Assembly: GCA_051748565.1 (NCBI GenBank)
Contig: JBNJHN010000006.1
Coordinates: forward strand, 1 to 58,819
Origin: SKPH01 sp051748565
Lineage (GTDB): Bacteria > Bacillota > Dethiobacteria > DTU022
Direction of reading: 5' to 3'
DNA: 58,819 nt
The notes under the pieces are model-generated. The model did no database searches and was not told where the DNA came from. It saw only the letters and a program-made list of their open reading frames with translations. How positions within the stretch are numbered: the first letter of the stretch is position 1; every line of letters starts with the position of its first letter. Made by a program: the position numbers and the translations under genes. Shown in pieces: positions 16,975-24,539 of the stretch.

Positions 16975-17420
16975 TTAATTAAACCCGGGCAGAAATAGTC
17001 CCCAACTTTCAGTAATTATCCTCTGGGCCGCGAAAGAAGTTATATCATTGTGATCCAGTGGTGGCGATACTTCGACAAGCATTTTTTAAGTCCGCTGCAT
17101 ACTTAATTGGCAATAGCTTTGATTCCCTGCCGGCAAATATCGGCTGCCGTGAATATGTTTGCCCGGTGACCATCTAAAAAATGCAGCTCCTGAATTTCAA
17201 ACGAACGAATACCGATGAAATAAACCTGCCCCAGAGGCAGGTTGTTTTTTTCCAGGAAACGCCGGTGGGTGTAGCCATGGGAAAGAAAGTTTCCATCGAT
17301 TTCGTTACAGAGATCAAGATGAGCATCGAGATGGATAATATCCAGTGAGTTGGCCCATATGTCTGCTGCCGCTTTCCTGTCTGACATTATCAACCATGGG
17401 TGGCAAATAGCTTACGTTAA
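16975..17420 (-). pseudogene. Remnant of a ureohydrolase (agmatinase/arginase family) gene
   Basis: Two minus-strand fragments in different frames belong to the same family. The first (17103-17420) encodes DIIHLDAHLDL, the metal-binding DAHxD motif, SHGYTHRRFLE and VYFIGIRSFE, ending at a stop. The second (16975-17082) encodes LVEVSPPLDHNDITSFAAQR, the conserved C-terminal block of agmatinases. The intervening part, which should hold the DIDxxDP metal motif (about 50-60 residues), is missing. Upstream, the usual GGDH motif is degenerate and an in-frame TAA precedes it. The gene has therefore suffered an internal deletion and a frame change and cannot be functional. Confidence 0.75.
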
Positions 17421-17472
17421 AAACGGTGAAATGCAGGTATAAGATAGGTGTAGATATATTTTTATTATATGT

Positions 17473-17500
17473 TATAATAGTTGTGCAAATACTTGAATGT
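17473..17500 (+). promoter_or_regulatory. Candidate promoter and operator of the CadC-like regulator
   Basis: TATAAT at 17473-17478 is a perfect -10 hexamer with no strong -35. Immediately downstream, CAAATACTTG (about 17485-17494) is an imperfect dyad. It resembles the AT-rich inverted repeats bound by ArsR/SmtB repressors such as CadC. Assignment as an operator is an inference from position and gene context. Confidence 0.4.
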
Positions 17501-17519
17501 ATCGGGACGGGGTGTTAGA

Positions 17520-17897
17520 ATGTCTCCAGAATTTGATAATGGGGATCGTTGTGAAATATTTTGCAGCGATCAGGATAAGGTTGACCGTGTAAGGAAGCAT
17601 CTGGACGGTTTGGATGTCATGGTCGACATCTTCAAAGCGCTCGGGGATAATACCAGGTTTAAAATAATATTTGCCCTGTGGCATGAAGAACTTTGTGTTT
17701 GCGATATTGCCCTGACCGTTGATATGCCTGTAGCAGCTGTATCTTATCATCTCCGCTATCTCCGCAGCCTGAGGTTAGTGAAATTCAAGAAAAGAGGTAA
17801 AATGGTTTTTTACAGCCTCGATGACACTCATATCGAACAGCTGGTTCAACTGGCCCTTGATCACAGCCGGGAAGAGCTGCAGCAAAGGAGAAGTTAG
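17520..17897 (+). CDS. ArsR/SmtB-family metal sensor, CadC type
   Basis: A 125-residue winged-helix repressor. The DNA-binding region includes ELCVCDIALTVDMPVAAVSYHLRYLRSLRLV, which contains the recognition helix. The metal ligands are telling. Cys59 and Cys61 lie in ELCVCD, and Cys11 and Cys15 lie in the N-terminal extension (DRCEIFC). In staphylococcal CadC the corresponding ligands are Cys58, Cys60, Cys7 and Cys11, forming the alpha3N site for cadmium, lead or zinc. ATG 17520 follows GGGGTG and fits that layout; a start at 17481 would add thirteen residues. The adjacent permease gene begins three bases after the stop, so this is a sensor-exporter pair. Confidence 0.85.
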   Translation: MSPEFDNGDRCEIFCSDQDKVDRVRKHLDGLDVMVDIFKALGDNTRFKIIFALWHEELCVCDIALTVDMPVAAVSYHLRYLRSLRLVKFKKRGKMVFYSLDDTHIEQLVQLALDHSREELQQRRS

Positions 17898-17899
17898 AT

Positions 17900-18910
17900 A
17901 TGCCGGGGTTTATTGAAGATATTAATTCGGATTTACTTTATGGGATAGTCCTTTATACCAAAGAATTGATCATACGCGTAATTCCCATGCTTGTTGCAGC
18001 TGTCTTCTTGGCCGAATTGGCCAGGCTTTGGCTTGGAGATAATCGCTTAAAGTTATTGCTGGCAGGGAAAAATGCCTGGTTCGGGCGCATAAGGGGAGCT
18101 GTACTTGGAGCAGTGCTTCCCTTTTGTGAATGTGGTGCTTTCCCTATAATGCTGGGCCTATTGAGGGCCGGTGTCCCAACCGGTGCAGCATTGACTTTTT
18201 TTCTGGTCAGCCCGGTGGTTAGTATGCCCGCTTTCATGATCCTGGTCGGAGTTTTTGGATTTCCCCTGGCCTCGGCATACCTGCTGATTACTACAGCGAC
18301 GGCCTTTGCTGCAGCAATAATAATTGAGCCGATTGGGAAGCGCTGGGGTATGTTTAAGAAAGGGATCTTTGTGAACGAGGGATTTGAAAACAGCTCTTTC
18401 ATTACCGCCTGCGGTTCGTCGATTCAATCTTCCTGCTGCAGCAAGGCTGCAGGAACCGGAAACTGTGGGAAATTAAATATATATCAGAATGTCTTGGTAC
18501 CGGCATTTAGCCATACTTTTACACTTATGAAAAAAATACTGCCTTATGTTGCCGCGGTTATTCTGGTTTCAGCTTTATTGCGGAGCCTGGTTCCACAGCA
18601 GCTTATTGGGCAGTTCCTTGCGGCCAGGGCTCCTTTTGATATATTCGTTGGTGCACTTATCGGTATTCCGGTTTACAGCGGAGATTGCGCTATGATTGCT
18701 CTGGCAGCGCCGCTGATCGGTGCAACAGGAGCGGTAGGGGCAGGAATAGCTTTTATCATTTCCGGTTCAGGGACCAGTATCAGTGGCATTATATTTATGA
18801 GTTCGATTTTTCAGCGCCGATTCCTGGTTCTGTATGTTATTTCAGTTTTCTTTATTGCGCTCATTGTTGGCTACCTGATTTCAGCTTTACTGGCTCTGGG
18901 TATTGTCTGA
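17900..18910 (+). CDS. Permease of the DUF318/ArsP superfamily, probable metal efflux
   Basis: A 336-residue membrane protein with about eight to ten helices in two homologous halves. The first half has PFCECGAFPIMLGLLRAGVP with a conserved cysteine pair, the second IPVYSGDCAMIALAAPL. A cysteine-rich cytoplasmic loop between the halves (CGSSIQSSCCSKAAGTGNCG, about 173-192) may bind thiophilic metal. The family includes ArsP, an exporter of organoarsenicals, and SO_0444-type copper/zinc exporters. With a CadC-like sensor directly upstream, export of cadmium, zinc or lead is plausible. The start ATG 17900 follows AAAGGAG. Confidence 0.8.
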   Translation: MPGFIEDINSDLLYGIVLYTKELIIRVIPMLVAAVFLAELARLWLGDNRLKLLLAGKNAWFGRIRGAVLGAVLPFCECGAFPIMLGLLRAGVPTGAALTFFLVSPVVSMPAFMILVGVFGFPLASAYLLITTATAFAAAIIIEPIGKRWGMFKKGIFVNEGFENSSFITACGSSIQSSCCSKAAGTGNCGKLNIYQNVLVPAFSHTFTLMKKILPYVAAVILVSALLRSLVPQQLIGQFLAARAPFDIFVGALIGIPVYSGDCAMIALAAPLIGATGAVGAGIAFIISGSGTSISGIIFMSSIFQRRFLVLYVISVFFIALIVGYLISALLALGIV

Positions 18911-18998
18911 CAAAGTGATAACAAAGGCTAAACCTTAATTGCCTCCCCCCTTTTAATCAATCGGTACTGCCCTGAGGGCCTGTTTTCGGGATTTCCTG

Positions 18999-20660
18999 TT
19001 AACTGTTTTGCTCTTTCTGCAGTGCCTGATATAGACGGTATCCCCCATTCAGGTTTCGAACACTCTTAAAGCCGTTCAGGGTAAGAATTCGTAATGCCAG
19101 GTAAGAACGCAGGCCGATACTACAGTAAGTAATAACCTCTTTTTGCGGATCCAGTTCGTCCAGCCGTTCGCGCAGTTTTCCGAGAGGGATATTTTTTGAG
19201 CCCGGGATATTCCCCAGCTTATTTTCTTCAGGTTCTCGGACGTCAAGAATTTGATAAATGCCTTGATTTTCCATATTTATGATTTCGGCTGCCTCAATTG
19301 TCCTGTAATCACCCCGCAGGAGGTTTGCTGCGACATAACCGGCTATATTGACAGGATCTTTTGCCGATGAGTATGGTGGAGCATAGGCCAGCTCCAACGC
19401 CTGAAGATCATAAACCGTATTTCCCGAACGCAGGGCGGCAGCTATGACGTCAATCCTTTTTTCCACACCGCTGAATCCGACGGCCTGGGAGCCCAGGATC
19501 TCCCCTTCGGGGCTGAAAAGCAGTTTTAGAGAAAGCGGACTTGCCCCGGGGTAATAGCCGGCAAAGTCGTTGGGATGAATTATCACAAAGTTATAATCGA
19601 TGCCTGCATCTTTCAGGATTCGTTCATTAACTCCTGTTGTAGCCACGGTCATATCGAATATTTTAAGAACAGAGGTGCCCTGGGTGCCTTTATATCGTTC
19701 CTTACGGCCGCTGATATTGTTAGCCACAATACGGCCCTGTTTGTTGGCCGGACCAGCCAGCGGAATAACCGCCGGTTTACCTGTAACAAAATTAGTTATC
19801 TCCACGGCATCGCCAAGAGCGTAAATTGAAGGGTCACTGGTCAGCATATAATCATTAACCTTGATGCCTCGTTCAACTTTCAGTCCTGCTTCACTGGCCA
19901 GCTTCGTTTCAGGTTTAACTCCAATTGACAGTAAAACGAGATCAGTCTCCAGGAGCTCTCCATCTGCCAGTTCGACTCTTAGACCGTTGTTTTTGTCATG
20001 GTGAAATTGCCTGACACCGTTTCCCAGACGCAGGTTCATGCCGTGCGAACGTAAATACTGCTGGACCAGTGCAGCCATCTCGGCATCTACCGGCGGCAGG
20101 ACCTGGGGGCCTAATTCGACTACGGTTACATCCAAACCACGGTTTTGCAGGTTTTCGGCCATCTCCAGGCCGATATATCCGGCGCCCACGACGACCGCTT
20201 TATGAAGTTTATATTCCTCGAGATAGTTATAAATACGATCAGTATCAGGGATATTGCGCAGGCTGAATATCCCGGGGCTGTCGATACCCGGAAGTGGCGG
20301 CCGAAGAGATTCCGCACCTGGTGACAGAACCAGGTAATCGTAGCTCTCTGTATATGCATCACCCGTAGAGAGATTCATAATTTTAACCTCTTTTTTGGCA
20401 CGGTCGATACTTAGAGCTTCATTATTAACCCGTACTTCTATATTGAACCAATCCTTGAATCTTTGCGGCGACATCACGAAGAGATTCTCCCGTACTTTAA
20501 TTGTTCCACCAATGTAGTAAGGAAGGCCGCAGTTGGCGTATGAAATATACTCTCCACATTCAATAATAATAATTTCTGCTTTTTCGTCTAAGCGGCGCAG
20601 GCGGGCTGCGGTGGAGGCGCCGCCGGCTACTCCGCCGATAATAACAGTTTTTAAGGCCAT
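18999..20660 (-). CDS. CoA-disulfide reductase/persulfide reductase with rhodanese domain
   Basis: A 553-residue FAD-dependent pyridine nucleotide-disulfide oxidoreductase fused to a C-terminal rhodanese domain. The N-terminal FAD motif is IIGGVAGGASTAARLRR. The single redox cysteine is Cys44 in YANCGLPYYIGG, as in CoA-disulfide reductases. The NAD site is VVGAGYIGLEMAENL, and YALGDAVE marks the second FAD region. The rhodanese domain (about 465-548) has its active Cys513 in YCSIGLRS. Related fusions reduce CoA-persulfide or CoA-disulfide and take part in sulfur reduction and thiol homeostasis. The gene stands alone, convergent with the metal permease. Confidence 0.87.
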   Translation of the reverse strand: MALKTVIIGGVAGGASTAARLRRLDEKAEIIIIECGEYISYANCGLPYYIGGTIKVRENLFVMSPQRFKDWFNIEVRVNNEALSIDRAKKEVKIMNLSTGDAYTESYDYLVLSPGAESLRPPLPGIDSPGIFSLRNIPDTDRIYNYLEEYKLHKAVVVGAGYIGLEMAENLQNRGLDVTVVELGPQVLPPVDAEMAALVQQYLRSHGMNLRLGNGVRQFHHDKNNGLRVELADGELLETDLVLLSIGVKPETKLASEAGLKVERGIKVNDYMLTSDPSIYALGDAVEITNFVTGKPAVIPLAGPANKQGRIVANNISGRKERYKGTQGTSVLKIFDMTVATTGVNERILKDAGIDYNFVIIHPNDFAGYYPGASPLSLKLLFSPEGEILGSQAVGFSGVEKRIDVIAAALRSGNTVYDLQALELAYAPPYSSAKDPVNIAGYVAANLLRGDYRTIEAAEIINMENQGIYQILDVREPEENKLGNIPGSKNIPLGKLRERLDELDPQKEVITYCSIGLRSYLALRILTLNGFKSVRNLNGGYRLYQALQKEQNS

Positions 20661-20762
20661 GTGATAACATCCCCTTCAATTGGCATTTGTATTATTATAA
20701 CAAAACTTTATAATTTAGCTGTATATTGATGCTTATTTTTAATTTTGATTTGGGTAGCATTG

Positions 20763-20791
20763 TTGACAAGTAACCCAAGGTCTATTACGAT
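20763..20791 (+). promoter_or_regulatory. Sigma-A type promoter of lgt
   Basis: A consensus -35 hexamer TTGACA (20763-20768) is separated by exactly 17 bases from a -10 hexamer TACGAT (20786-20791). The start codon of lgt lies 45 bases further on. Confidence 0.7.
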
Positions 20792-20836
20792 AATTCAGCA
20801 CAGAGTATTGGTATAAATTCGTAGAGGAGTTTGCAA

Positions 20837-21592
20837 ATGTATATTGAAGATATCAGCCCCTTTATCTTTGAAATAGGCCCGTTTGCAGTCCGCTGGTATG
20901 GTTTCATGTTTGCTGTTTCAGTAATGGTTGGTTTCTACTACATGCGTAAAAACGGCATAAAAAGCGGTTTTAGTGAAGATTTTATATTTAATCTTTTTAT
21001 AATCATGATGCTGGCATTAATAGTTGGGGCCAGGGCAGTTTTCGTCGTTGCGAACTGGTCTTACTTTTCGGAGAATCCCGAATTAATAATTCGTGTTGAC
21101 AGGGGTGGTCTCGCTTTCCACGGTGGCCTGCTGGGAGGGATTATCAGCAGCTGGCTGTACTGTCGTTATAAAAAGCTGAACTGGCGCAGCCTGGCCGATC
21201 TTGCTGTTCCGGGGATCGCATTAGGCATTATTCTAGTGCGCATAGCCAACATCTTTAATCAGGAAATTCTGGGCCGTGAAGCAGAATTGTTGGCCTTTGA
21301 ACGCCACCCGACCCAGGTATACGGTTCACTGATCGGAATTATCCTGCTTATTTTACATAACTACCTTGCCCGGCGGACGGATAATAAGCCTGGTTACCTT
21401 TTTTGGAGTTTTGTTTTCGGCTACACTCTTTTACGCGGTTTAATTGAAGAAACTTTTCGCGAGAACCCACTGGTGGTCTGGGGTTACATCAGCGAAGCCT
21501 GGGGTGCGGGGTTTTTTACAGCTGTCCATTTATTCACTCCTTTCATAATAGCCCTTTCTCTATATATGTTTTGGATAATTAGGCGTGATTAG
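20837..21592 (+). CDS. lgt: Prolipoprotein diacylglyceryl transferase
   Basis: Lgt transfers diacylglycerol from phosphatidylglycerol to the lipobox cysteine of prolipoproteins at the membrane. The 251-residue protein has about seven TM helices and the family motifs AVRWYGFMFAVS, FHGGLLGG (catalytic His region), ILVRIANIFNQEILGR (a variant of the Lgt signature with the essential Arg), ERHPTQVYGS and LRGLIEETFR. ATG 20837 is seven bases after AGAGGAG. The lipoprotein gene msrB follows, so modifying enzyme and a substrate are neighbours, although msrB has its own promoter. Confidence 0.93.
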   Translation: MYIEDISPFIFEIGPFAVRWYGFMFAVSVMVGFYYMRKNGIKSGFSEDFIFNLFIIMMLALIVGARAVFVVANWSYFSENPELIIRVDRGGLAFHGGLLGGIISSWLYCRYKKLNWRSLADLAVPGIALGIILVRIANIFNQEILGREAELLAFERHPTQVYGSLIGIILLILHNYLARRTDNKPGYLFWSFVFGYTLLRGLIEETFRENPLVVWGYISEAWGAGFFTAVHLFTPFIIALSLYMFWIIRRD

Positions 21593-21645
21593 TTTTACTT
21601 CTGAAATTGGGGCGGGAGTGCAGATATGATAGTAAATATTTATAT

Positions 21646-21658
21646 ATTATGATATAAT
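21646..21658 (+). promoter_or_regulatory. Extended -10 promoter of msrB
   Basis: ATTATGATATAAT has TATAAT at 21653-21658 preceded by TGA. The 13 bases are identical to the zinc-operon promoter at 6583-6595. No convincing -35 hexamer is seen. Confidence 0.55.
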
Positions 21659-21698
21659 AATATTAATAATATAGTTTAAATAACGGGGGCAGTTAAAA

Positions 21699-22280
21699 AT
21701 GGCTAAAATAAATTTGTTTTGTAAGCCCGTTTACTTCACTGTTACGATACTAATGGCAGCTGCCGGTTTATTGTTTTTCACGGCCGCCTGCAGCAATGAA
21801 ATTGGAGTTGGCGAAACGGAAGAACGGGTGGATAAAATTGAAATTGAGGAGGAAAAAGATATGAGTGAATTGCGCGAGCGTCTGACTGACCTGCAGTTTG
21901 CCGTGACCCAGGAAGACGCCACTGAGCCGGCTTTTAACAATGAATACTGGGATAATAAAGAAGAAGGAATTTACGTTGATATAGTTTCCGGAGAGCCTTT
22001 GTTTTCCTCGATTGATAAATATGATTCCGGTACCGGCTGGCCCAGCTTTACGAGGCCTCTGCTTGAGGAAAATATTGTTGAAAAGGAAGATAGAAGCTAT
22101 GGTATGGTCCGAACTGAAGTCAGGAGCAGGGAAGCTGACTCACACCTTGGTCACCTATTCAATGATGGGCCCCAACCGACAGGGCTGCGTTACTGCATTA
22201 ACTCGGCTGCCCTGCGATTCATACCAAAAGATCAGCTGGAAGAAGAAGGCTACCGTCAGTATGTTAATTTGTTTCAATAA
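21699..22280 (+). CDS. msrB: Membrane-anchored peptide methionine-R-sulfoxide reductase
   Basis: A 193-residue MsrB that repairs oxidized methionine in proteins, here outside the membrane. The N-terminus is a lipoprotein signal ending FFTAAC (Cys31), followed by an acidic linker. The catalytic domain (about 60-190) has LFSSIDKYDSGTGWPSF and SHLGHLFNDGP. The catalytic Cys166 lies in GLRYCINSAALRF. The usual resolving cysteine in DSGCGWPSF is Thr112, and both zinc-binding CxxC pairs of many MsrB proteins are absent. It therefore belongs to a form lacking zinc and the classical recycling cysteine. It follows lgt and ends at a strong terminator. Confidence 0.88.
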   Translation: MAKINLFCKPVYFTVTILMAAAGLLFFTAACSNEIGVGETEERVDKIEIEEEKDMSELRERLTDLQFAVTQEDATEPAFNNEYWDNKEEGIYVDIVSGEPLFSSIDKYDSGTGWPSFTRPLLEENIVEKEDRSYGMVRTEVRSREADSHLGHLFNDGPQPTGLRYCINSAALRFIPKDQLEEEGYRQYVNLFQ

Positions 22281-22299
22281 TTAAATTAAACATAGTTAC

Positions 22300-22373
22300 G
22301 CCCTTTGAATTTCTATCATGCTCTTTTTTAGTTATAAACTGCATGATAGAATTTAAAGGGCTTCTATTTTTTA
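22300..22373 (+). terminator. Long intrinsic terminator after msrB
   Basis: A left arm at 22300-22321 and a right arm at 22341-22361 form a stem of about 21 base pairs with one bulge and one mismatch. They are followed by a T-rich tract (TTCTATTTTTT). The stem is much longer than an average terminator; its AT-rich middle explains the tolerance. It separates msrB from the MFS gene. Confidence 0.85.
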
Positions 22374-22410
22374 AGAGGCCTGATAAAAAAATTTTTATGG
22401 GGCAATATTT

Positions 22411-23631
22411 TTGTCGGCAACGGAAAGAGATGAATCTGCCATAAGCGGAATCAGTGTAAATCCAAAAGAACCCGTGGGTTTTTTATTACCGGTTTACTTT
22501 GTTGTTTTCAGCGCCTTTTTCGATACACATGCCCAGATGCCGGTTTTAGCCCCTTATGCCCTTACTCTTGGGGCAACACCCTTTATGATAGGTGTTGTGA
22601 TTGGTTCATATTCAATCTTCAATATAGCCGGTAATTTTATCGGAGGGGCAATTATCGATCGTAAAAGCTGGAAACATCCTTTATTCCTTGGTTTATTTGG
22701 GGTTGCTGTAATATTGGTACTTTATACCAGGGCTGATAGTGCAATGCAGCTGGCTTTTATCAGGGCTGGTCATGGTTTTATGGGAGGGTTGTTGGTGCCT
22801 GCTGCCCTGGCCTGCCTGACTGGGGAAGAGGGAAACAGGGCATTTCTGGGATCACGGCTGGCATATTTTGGTGCAACAATTGGGTTGGCAGCTATTACCG
22901 GGCCGCTGATTGCCGGGATCATTGCAAACAGATTTGGCTATCCTGCCGTATATTACACCCTGGCTATCCTGATTTTTGTTGCGGCAATTTCCTCCACTAT
23001 TATCCTGGGTAGCCGGGTCATATGCAGCAGAGATAACAACTCTGTTCCAATATCCATCAGGCAGATTATTTTCAGGCCAAATATGCTGGGCGCATTTTTG
23101 TTTGCTTTTGGAACAATGGGTTCAACTGGCACTTTGGCTTCATTTTTGCCTATACGTGCGGGAGCAATGGGCTTAAATCATGCCCAAACAGGAATGCTAT
23201 TTACTACTTTTGCCCTTTTTGCTATAATTACCCAGATGATCTGGCCTGGAACATTAAAACCTGTGCTTTTAAAAAATTTTCGGGGTTGCTATATAGGTCT
23301 TATCTTTCTTTGCCTGAGCCTTGGGTTAGCTGCTTCTCTGAATAATATCTCAGGATTGTTTGGAGCCATGATTTTATTCGGTATCGGTTTTGGTCTGTCG
23401 TTTCAGGGCATGATTGGGTTGGTAATTGAAGATGCATATTACGTCTGGCGCGGACGGGCTATCGGACTATTTTTTGCAGTTTATTCACTTGGGGTTGCTT
23501 TAGTTCCTCCTTTAAGCGGACTTATCTGGCAAAACTTCCCAGTAATATTTCCTTTTTACACTGCAGCAGCAGCAGCGCTGTTCAGCCTTCTGGCAGGCAG
23601 TTACTATGTTCGGGAAAGCCCTGAGTGTTAG
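22411..23631 (+). CDS. Major facilitator superfamily transporter
   Basis: A 406-residue carrier with twelve predicted TM helices. The loop between helices 2 and 3 reads GNFIGGAIIDRKSWK, the MFS motif A region (G-x-x-D-R). The N-terminal 25 residues are cytoplasmic and the middle loop lies near residues 195-215. The start is TTG 22411 with a weak upstream GGGG; a nearby ATG at 22397 is in another frame. Nothing around it indicates the substrate. Sugar or drug export are generic possibilities. Confidence 0.8.
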   Translation: MSATERDESAISGISVNPKEPVGFLLPVYFVVFSAFFDTHAQMPVLAPYALTLGATPFMIGVVIGSYSIFNIAGNFIGGAIIDRKSWKHPLFLGLFGVAVILVLYTRADSAMQLAFIRAGHGFMGGLLVPAALACLTGEEGNRAFLGSRLAYFGATIGLAAITGPLIAGIIANRFGYPAVYYTLAILIFVAAISSTIILGSRVICSRDNNSVPISIRQIIFRPNMLGAFLFAFGTMGSTGTLASFLPIRAGAMGLNHAQTGMLFTTFALFAIITQMIWPGTLKPVLLKNFRGCYIGLIFLCLSLGLAASLNNISGLFGAMILFGIGFGLSFQGMIGLVIEDAYYVWRGRAIGLFFAVYSLGVALVPPLSGLIWQNFPVIFPFYTAAAAALFSLLAGSYYVRESPEC

Positions 23632-23710
23632 CAGTTTAACTTTAATAAGCCACGATATTTAATTTAAAAACCACAAAGGCCAGGGCGATTATAAGTCAAT
23701 AATTTTAGTC

Positions 23711-23763
23711 TTGACAGGCCTATTGTGTAGTGTTATATTTATATTGTTAGCTTGTCCTAACAA
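23711..23763 (+). promoter_or_regulatory. Promoter and DtxR-type operator of the feo operon
   Basis: TTGACA (23711-23716), a 17-base spacer and TATATT (23734-23739) form a near-consensus promoter. Five bases downstream lies the dyad TTGTTAG (23744-23750), six spacer bases, CTAACAA (23757-23763). It covers the expected transcription start and has the TTAG-n6-CTAA core of DtxR/IdeR iron boxes. The first gene of the operon is a DtxR-family regulator, so autoregulated iron repression is likely. Confidence 0.75.
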
Positions 23764-23828
23764 GGTGGCTTTTTATTTGTCACTAAAGTTAGATATTACT
23801 AGCAAAACCGGATAAGGAGTTGAAATAA

Positions 23829-24263
23829 GTGATCAAATCCATACCGTTTACTTCTTCTCTACAGGATTATCTTGAGGTAATTCTTAACCTGGTTCAGGAG
23901 AATAAGTTAGCCCGTGTAACCGATATTGCCGATCAGCTCAATATTGCCAAACCCAGCGTGATTCAGGCCCTGTCTTTGCTCAAAGAAAAGGGTTTAATTG
24001 TGCAGGATCGCTATGGTCCTGTGGAACTGACTGCTGAGGGCCGCCGTTACGCCCTTAGAATACAACACAGGCATAAAGTAATTTACGGATTTTTAACCCA
24101 GGTTCTCGGAGTATCTCCAAAAGCAGCAGAAGAGGATGCCTGTTTGATGGAACATGATTTAAGCGGAGAAACTTTCGAGCGCCTGATCAAATATTTACAG
24201 GGACAGAAAATTGATACCGGATTAAGAAAAGAAATAGACTGGAATTATAATTCTTTAGATTAG
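23829..24263 (+). CDS. DtxR/MntR-family metal-dependent repressor
   Basis: A 144-residue regulator. The N-terminal winged helix (LQDYLEVILNLVQENKLARVTDIADQLN, then KPSVIQALSLLKEKGLI) is followed by the metal-binding dimerization domain with RIQHRHKVIYGFLTQVLGVS and EDACLMEHDLSGETFERL, which carry the usual His, Glu and Cys ligands. The C-terminal SH3 domain is missing, as in MntR-like short forms. GTG 23829 follows AAGGAG. It is the first gene of an operon with feoA and feoB, and a DtxR-like operator overlaps its promoter, so iron is the probable effector. Confidence 0.86.
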   Translation: MIKSIPFTSSLQDYLEVILNLVQENKLARVTDIADQLNIAKPSVIQALSLLKEKGLIVQDRYGPVELTAEGRRYALRIQHRHKVIYGFLTQVLGVSPKAAEEDACLMEHDLSGETFERLIKYLQGQKIDTGLRKEIDWNYNSLD

Positions 24264-24281
24264 CTTCGGAGGTGAAATTTT

Positions 24282-24539
24282 ATGGTAGTATCACTGGTTG
24301 AAATGAAACCCGGCCAGAGCGGAATTATTTCTGCCTTAGAAGGAGGAGCCGGTTTTGAGGCAAAACTTAGCCATATTGGCTTGTACAAAGGAAAGAAGAT
24401 TAAAAAAGTCAGCTCAGTTTTTAGCCGTGGCCCGGTCACGGTTTGTGTTGATAATTACCAGGTCGCCGTTGGCTATGGTAAAGCAATTCGCATTAAAGTG
24501 GAGGTAAACGATATTGAAAAAAATAGTCCTGGTCGGTAA
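24282..24539 (+). CDS. feoA: Ferrous iron transport protein A
   Basis: An 85-residue SH3-like protein of the FeoA family, cytosolic partner of FeoB. It has the pattern LVEMKPGQSGII, LSHIGLYKGKKIKKV and a C-terminal GYGKAIRIKV. ATG 24282 follows CGGAGG. The end of the gene overlaps the start of feoB by 26 bases, and the feoB ribosome site lies inside feoA, giving tight coupling. Confidence 0.9.
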   Translation: MVVSLVEMKPGQSGIISALEGGAGFEAKLSHIGLYKGKKIKKVSSVFSRGPVTVCVDNYQVAVGYGKAIRIKVEVNDIEKNSPGR

